64,000 nt of DNA from Watersipora subatra. Taxonomy: Eukaryota > Bryozoa > Gymnolaemata > Cheilostomatida > Watersiporidae. A program made the translations under genes and the position numbers. This document shows, piece by piece, positions 58,720-64,000 of this stretch. Location: positions 310,001 to 374,000 of the forward strand of contig NC_088708.1 of assembly GCF_963576615.1 (NCBI RefSeq), given 5' to 3'. Every line of letters starts with the position of its first letter. Position 1 is the stretch's first letter. The notes beneath the pieces are model-generated. The model worked only from the letters and a program-made list of their open reading frames with translations, made no database searches and had not been told where the DNA came from.

Positions 58720-60120
58720 TGGTGGAGCTTCAACTGTTTGGACAGATGCTAACTCTATTGGTATAGGCGTGGCTTTGGAGGTCAATGACAATATTATAGA
58801 GGAAGCATAATGGCTTCAGAAGAAGGCCGACTATTTGCATATTAACGTTGCTTAGTTGGAGGCTGTAGCAAAGTTTTAGTTGGCGATTGCATGAGGTTTT
58901 AGTACTTCTTACTGGCCATAGACTCCCTCACACTCGTCAACTGAATGGGTAACACCATCGACAAACGCAGCTGCCTTAAGAGAAAAGGGGTTGCAGAGAT
59001 ACTGGTGAAACGTCGCCTTGGAGTGATGCCGAGTATGGTCTCATAATATCAGTGCGTTTTGTACAGTGGTAGAAAATGCTTTACAGCTGATTGAATCACT
59101 AGGGTTCTTAAGTGGTGGCATGAACATCATGAAAAAGACGTTCTCTTTGCAGAAGTGACATTCGGCACTCTCTACTGGGGAGAGTATGAGAGACGTCATA
59201 AGCACAGGTGTCCTTTAGCGAGGTATTGCCGAAGCCGAGGCCGGGCCGTAGTCTACACACACAAAAAACAGCAAAGGTCCACGTAGTTATGAGCAAAAAC
59301 AAAAGTATCTACCCAAATATCTCACCAATCTGATGAGCAGCACACACAAAAAACTAAACCAATCGACAGAGCCACCCATCATGTCAAAATATTCCAAGTT
59401 TCAAGTCATGACTTGCACAACTCACCTTATGGTTTCTCAAAACTTGTCTCACAGTCCCTATTAATTTGAGACTGTCCGATTGCTGTTTTAGAAATGGTCG
59501 CCGCTAGCCTAGCCTAACGTTCTAATTCAACATCTCAGTAACTATCGGGGCATTGCTGCGTGCTCCCGAACTTTTTAATTCCCTATTTTAGCAATGCCCT
59601 GATAGTTTAGTGAGATGTTGAATCAGGACGTTAGGTTAGGCTAGCGGCGACCATTTCTAAAACAGCAATCAGACAGTCTCAAATTAATAGGGACTTTGGG
59701 ACAAGTTTTGAGAAACCATAAGGTGAGTTGTGCAAGACATGACTTAAAACTTGGAATATTTTGATATGATGGGTGGCTCTGTCGATTGGTTTAGTTTTTG
59801 TGTGTGCTGCTCATCGACCTGGTGAGATATTTGAGTGGATACTTTTGTTTTTGCTCATAACTACATAGACCTTTGTTGTTGTTTTGTGTGTGTAGACTAC
59901 GGCCTGGCAATATCCCGCTAAAGGACACCTGTGGTCATAAGGGTGGCTCATTTGCCTCATCACTTGGTGTTGACAGAACACTGTATGTTGCTCGCCAGAT
60001 TCATAGTATCTTGTCGCGCCAACAGGTGAGGCTTGAATTTGGTGTATGTTCTGGTTCTAGTGTTGGGTGTGTGTCCTGCAGTGTTCAGCGGGAAGCCTGG
60101 TTAAAAGAGCAGAAGGTGTG
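58720..60120 (+). mobile_element. Retroelement fossil (RNase H and integrase scraps) split by a MITE
   Basis: Positions 58735-59100 read WTDANSIGIGVALEVNDNII, then HINVA, LEAVAK and AEILVKRRLGVM, an RNase H domain followed by its linker as found in some metazoan LTR retroelements. After the MITE at 59203-59933 the reading resumes as GVDRTLYVARQIHSILSRQQ, typical of the integrase zinc-binding region. No LTR was found. It is broken in several places and old. Confidence 0.55.
59203..59933. mobile_element. Palindromic hAT-type MITE with exact 8-bp target duplication (731 bp)
   Basis: Arms of about 345 bp are near-perfect inverted copies around a centre at about 59568. The ends are CACAGGTGTCC and GGACACCTGTG. 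GTCATAAG stands immediately outside both ends (59195-59202, 59934-59941). An 8-bp duplication and a CA-G-G type tip fit hAT transposons. No transposase is encoded; open frames inside are arm sequence. Confidence 0.85.
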
Positions 60121-60643
60121 AGCTTTGATACTGAGTGCCAAACCTTTCTCTTTTGCTGACATGAAACCTTCAGCATGTGGTGGTCTGGGCAGACCATCGA
60201 GTACCAACGGGGCTGCTGAGCAGTAACTGCTTTGCGCCCTGGTGTAGACATAGGGACTGTCGTATTTGTTGCGAGGTTTGTTGTAACAATTGCGCTACGG
60301 ACGTGTAAGGATGAGGTAGTGGAGGCTGATGGCAAAGGGGAGACTAGTGTGCTATCCTCCCCTTCACGGGAGGACCATCAAACAAGACTTGTTGTTATTT
60401 ATGCGCAGATGCAGACGTAAGACAAGCTAATTACTGATGACTTATTGTCGCATTGTCAGAGTGGAAGTTAGTAATAATGTACAATGGCTGAACTTGAAAA
60501 TATTATTGTATGAACCTAAATGATTAACAAATGCATTTTGACCAAAATAGTAAAGGCATGTTAAATAATAAAAGCCTGTTACTCACGAGAGTATTAAAAG
60601 TACTGCGCAACGCCCGCGTTGTTACCAATCATAAATTAATGTA
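60121..60643. other. Spacer, moderately GC-rich, nothing recognised
   Basis: Probably more retroelement remains at its left side (GC content as in the fossil), then AT-rich sequence. No motif assigned. Confidence 0.35.
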
Positions 60644-60894
60644 CTATAATTTTATATGTACAAGTATAGCATCAGATGGACTCGCAGGTACTCCAGTTTG
60701 ATTCGCTAAACGCGCAAATATGGGCTTCAGGTCGTAGCACGAGGTTGATTGAAACGCTTCATCCGTCCTCACAACACGGCACCGCGCCGTACTTATCGAT
60801 CCGACTAAGGCGCTCCATAGCTTATCCACTCCAGTACATGTGATAAGCCCTTGTAACGCTTGTGCACCCGCAACGATTTCTCTTATAAATGTAC
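60644..60894 (-). CDS. Possible coding exon of an unknown minus-strand gene (about 82 aa with stop)
   Basis: The minus strand is open from an AAG/GT-like acceptor at 60894 to a TAG at 60644, with balanced composition and GC-richer than the flanks: EIVAGAQALQGLITCTGVDK, then WSALVGSISTARCRVV and DLKPIFARLANQTGVPASP. No start codon that fits was found upstream, so it would be a last exon. It may also be a retroelement scrap. Not recognised. Confidence 0.3.
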
Positions 60895-61965
60895 CTTATT
60901 GCTCATGAAAGAATATATAATTAGTTTTTTTTAGATTTAGAAGATTTCGCTTATTAACCGTTTTAATACAGACAAAGAACATGCAAAATGGAAAAAGGAA
61001 ATATGGTGCATGTATATGTTAGGATTTTCGAGAGGGAAATTAAGTAAGCTTTTGGTGAAATTTACATACTCTTCAAAATTTTGATTAGTATCAAAAATGG
61101 GAAGAAGGTGTAGCATAGTTTGAGATTAGTAGTGGTGTACTTGCATATTACTGAATACATCTACACGAACTACATTTATTTCTATGCGATTAAAACCCTG
61201 TCAAACAAAACATTAACAAGTAATATAGAGTATACCAAACTGTACTTCAGTGCTCAGTTTACACCAGTCGGTTATGTGTTGAAGTTAACGTATTAGTGAT
61301 GTTTTTACTGATATTTTTTATGTTGGTGATTTTTTGTAAGCCTATATCACATCGTATGGCCCTCATGGGTTTTCTAAAGAATTTCCACAATGTTAGTTTG
61401 GAGTCCCACACGATCAAGTAAGACGCATTAATATCACAATCAATAGATTGTTTGGTTTGCTTCAATAAAATTGATACAATCTTTTGAATGCTCAGTTAGA
61501 ATATGCAGAGCTCAATTAGGCCTACCAAAGAGCACTAGTGGTAATTGGCCATGTAGTATGGTCAACCACAAAAGTACATGTACCAGCAGTGTCACAATCT
61601 GAGGTGCTAAGAGTATCAGCCCAATAGATATTAAGTGCTAGTTGATGTTGTCTAAATTTGTGATTATAAATTACAGAGGTATTTGTATACTGAATCCTAA
61701 GCATAGAGACAAGGCAGATTATATATGTGGCTATAGAAGCACAGTACCTACTCAACAACACGATAATAAAATAATACAAATAAGTTTACATAAGAATTAA
61801 AATGTCTTTAGGAATTATTGCACAGCAATAGCTTGCAATATGAAATTAAGATCTCATCAAATACCATAACGAAGAAGAGTTGTGACAGGAAGTTGACACT
61901 CTTCTATATTTATGGTGTTTAGCCTGCTAGTTTTATAAACTGTTAGAAGTTGTGTGAAGTTGCAC
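60895..61965. other. AT-rich spacer, nothing recognised
   Basis: No coherent frame, repeat array or RNA gene seen. Confidence 0.4.
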
Positions 61966-62275
61966 TCACAATCTATTGGTTACATAACGCTTTTGGCTAG
62001 GGTTCTTTATGTTTTGTGTCACGACATTAAACTCCTTCACTCTAATGGTATCACCAGATGATGGTAGGTCTGGCTTACATAAATGAGGCATTGAAGTTTT
62101 TGTAGCATCCTTCTTTACGCGCACTTCAGATCTGTATCTGTGTAGAATATTCACTGATCGTGTTTGCATTTTTAAGTGTTTTTGTACGTTTAACTGTCTC
62201 GAGTCTAATTTTTCTGTTGATTCTAATTGCAATATGGCTGCGTTCTGGTTATTGTGATCTTTTTTACTTGTCTGA
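61966..62275 (-). CDS. Possible last coding exon of an unknown minus-strand gene (about 100 aa)
   Basis: The minus strand is open for about 100 codons to a TGA at 61966, with a basic, helix-friendly composition: QLNVQKHLKMQTRSVNILHR and KPDLPSSGDTIRVKEFNVV are representative. No in-frame ATG begins it, so an upstream exon would be needed; a weak acceptor (AACGAAG) lies near 62285. No family recognised. Confidence 0.3.
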
Positions 62276-62744
62276 TTGTTGCTTCGTTAATTGAAGCTTC
62301 TTTGTGTAGATGTTTAGAGCAGTAGGGCATAGTGCCATGGTATAGAATGAGTGCCATAGTTTGACAGCCAAAACGGGAAGACTGCTATGTGACAAGAATT
62401 TTATTTAAATCGCATCAACAATAAAACAATAGAGCAAATGCAATTAAGAAGTAGATTTAAATGCTGCTGAAAAAAATTCTTGAATTTTATTTATGAGCTG
62501 AGTGTTTATCTCAAAGATATATTTGGGTTTACCCATCAGTAGTTGACACGGGGCTGTCTCAAAGTTTCAGTGAAAGTCTAAAATTAGTCGGTGAGCCATG
62601 CTTTTAACCACTGCAGTTTGGCCAGATCATTATAACAAGAATGATAAGCGTAGTTACTTTTACTCATGGTACGACACTCTACGCAAATACTGTTGTATTC
62701 ACAGTTTTAACTCAGCCAAAGAAGTCCATCTCATAACAAAAAGA
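62276..62744. other. Spacer, nothing recognised
   Basis: AT-rich sequence before the Tc1 element. Confidence 0.4.
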
Positions 62745-64000
62745 TAAGGTGATGGACAAAAGTCACGAAACACATGAACTTTTTGGTATTATTGACACTC
62801 TTTTTTCATTGCATATAACTCATTTAATATCATTATGATGTTATTATAGTTAGTATCAAATTGAAACCCAAAGTGTCTAGTTTAGTGATATTTACGTTGC
62901 ATGATGATTAGATTAATACAATGAGATTAATGACGGGCATTGTTATCTGCTAATTACAACTTGGTACTAATCAAAATTCCTTGAAATTAATATGGCCATG
63001 GTAACAGTTTGAAGAGATGTAGAGAGATTCTGTAAAGTGCATAGAAAAGTTCTTAGTGTCAACAGTCGCTGGCTGGATTTTAAAAATGGCCAAGCATTGC
63101 TGTGCACTTTGAAAGATAGCGCAGACTCGGGGCTTATCTTGAGTGTTTTTGCATGCATTAATTAGTAAAAATGGGTTAGCTGCTCTCAGAGCGCAAGCAA
63201 GGAGTGATCATCTACCTTCACAAGAAGGGGAAGACTGGGACAGATTGCTGAGGAGGTGGGGGTGCAGCAAGAATGGAGTTCATGCAGTTGTCCAGTAACA
63301 TTAAGACTGGAAACGTTTCTGCACGCCCAAGGAGCAAGGAAGACCACACAGCGAGCGGACTGGTTATTGGTGCGACTCTTTTTTGCACACCGACACATGG
63401 CTAGTCCTGAGCTCACCAAAGCCTGGAAGGGAAATGCAGATTCTGCTGTTTATCCCCGGACCGCCAGGAGACGGCTGCTGGCGCACAGGCTGTGTAGATG
63501 CAGGGCACGTAAAAAAATAATTTTTGACTGAGGCAGACAAAAAGAGTGAAATTGGTAATGACTCATTAGTTCTGGAGCTAAGCTCAGCGGAGGAGAGTTC
63601 TGTGTTTAGATGAGTCTACCATTGCCATCTGAAATCACTCTGGGAATGCTTACGTGCGTAGAAGACATGATGAGGAGGTCCTGCCACAGTGCTTAGAAGT
63701 GACTGTGAAACACACTACACCTAGAAATGTTTGGGACTCTATAATTGCAGATGGTTTTGGACACCTGCAGGTTTGCGAAGGGATGCTGAATGGGAGCAAG
63801 TATGTGGCCATGTTGGAAAAGAAAATGTTGGGAAGCGCCCAAGGCGTTTTCCAGATTGAGGCCGGTAGTTTTTGTAAGACGACAATGTACCCTGCCATCA
63901 CGCAAACCTGGTGCAAGATTGGTACCGTAAAAAGGAAGTGGAGCGCCTTGACTAACCAGTTTAGGGTCCTGACCTCAAACCAATCGAAAACTTATGGCAG
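62745..64000 (+). mobile_element. Decayed Tc1/mariner transposon, cut by the window end
   Basis: The left end GGTGATGGACAAAAGTCACG resembles Tc1 terminal repeats. The transposase pseudogene starts at the ATG at 63171, where codon 3 is TAG; ERKQGVIIYLHKKGKTGRQI is the helix-turn-helix DNA-binding start. Catalytic residues of the DD34E triad are visible: DEST near 63611, DNVPCHHANLVQDWY near 63881 and DLKPIENLW near 63971. Frame changes occur between these blocks, and TAA and TAG interrupt the last one (near 63951 and 63960), so it is inactive. The right end is outside. Confidence 0.8.

Overview
The window is eukaryotic and looks like an AT-rich invertebrate genome. Host genes are split by spliceosomal introns with ordinary GT/AG borders, their products match animal families, and mobile-element remains and minisatellites fill much of the rest. 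A lophotrochozoan (for example a bryozoan) is a guess from the repeat style and is not proven. Exon models below rest on splice consensus, phase continuity and remembered family sequences; no alignment or transcript was available.

Layout. Positions 1-13.9 kb are a graveyard of mobile elements: a decayed Ty3/Gypsy-like element with an inserted block and its 3' LTR (1-2051); a gag fragment of another Ty3/Gypsy element interrupted by a TTAA-flanked MITE (2.8-4.6 kb); a LINE reverse transcriptase scrap; and a fairly young Ty3/Gypsy element with two LTRs (4971-13174). That element carries an extra zinc-finger-bearing region after integrase and is followed by a second gag copy ending in an inverted LTR tip. 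At 14.4-15.1 kb is a small mitochondrial assembly factor gene (UQCC4/CCSMST1-like).

Positions 15.4-33.3 kb hold two head-to-head genes for four-transmembrane proteins of the claudin/stargazin (CACNG/TARP) superfamily: gene A (minus, six exons, 328 aa) and gene B (plus, four exons, 374 aa, C-terminus TTSV like a PDZ ligand). Their first three introns share phase 1. Gene A converges on UQCC4, with only 291 bp between stop codons.

Positions 33.6-43.3 kb are mostly minisatellites plus a LINE remnant. Positions 45.2-46.5 kb hold a candidate small three-exon gene, followed by a foldback MITE. Positions 49.5-56.5 kb hold ADPRM (minus, two exons, 307 aa). Its 6-kb intron contains, on the other strand, a complete three-exon gene for a 96-aa secreted peptide with 12 cysteines in two cystine-knot-like modules; this nested gene is the most notable find. 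Positions 58-64 kb hold a minisatellite, a retroelement fossil split by a palindromic hAT-type MITE with an exact 8-bp target duplication, two unassigned possible exons, and a decayed Tc1 transposon running off the end.

About 18 tandem arrays (units 12-70 bp) make up roughly a sixth of the window, many of them inside introns. No tRNA, rRNA, CRISPR or bacterial-type feature was seen.
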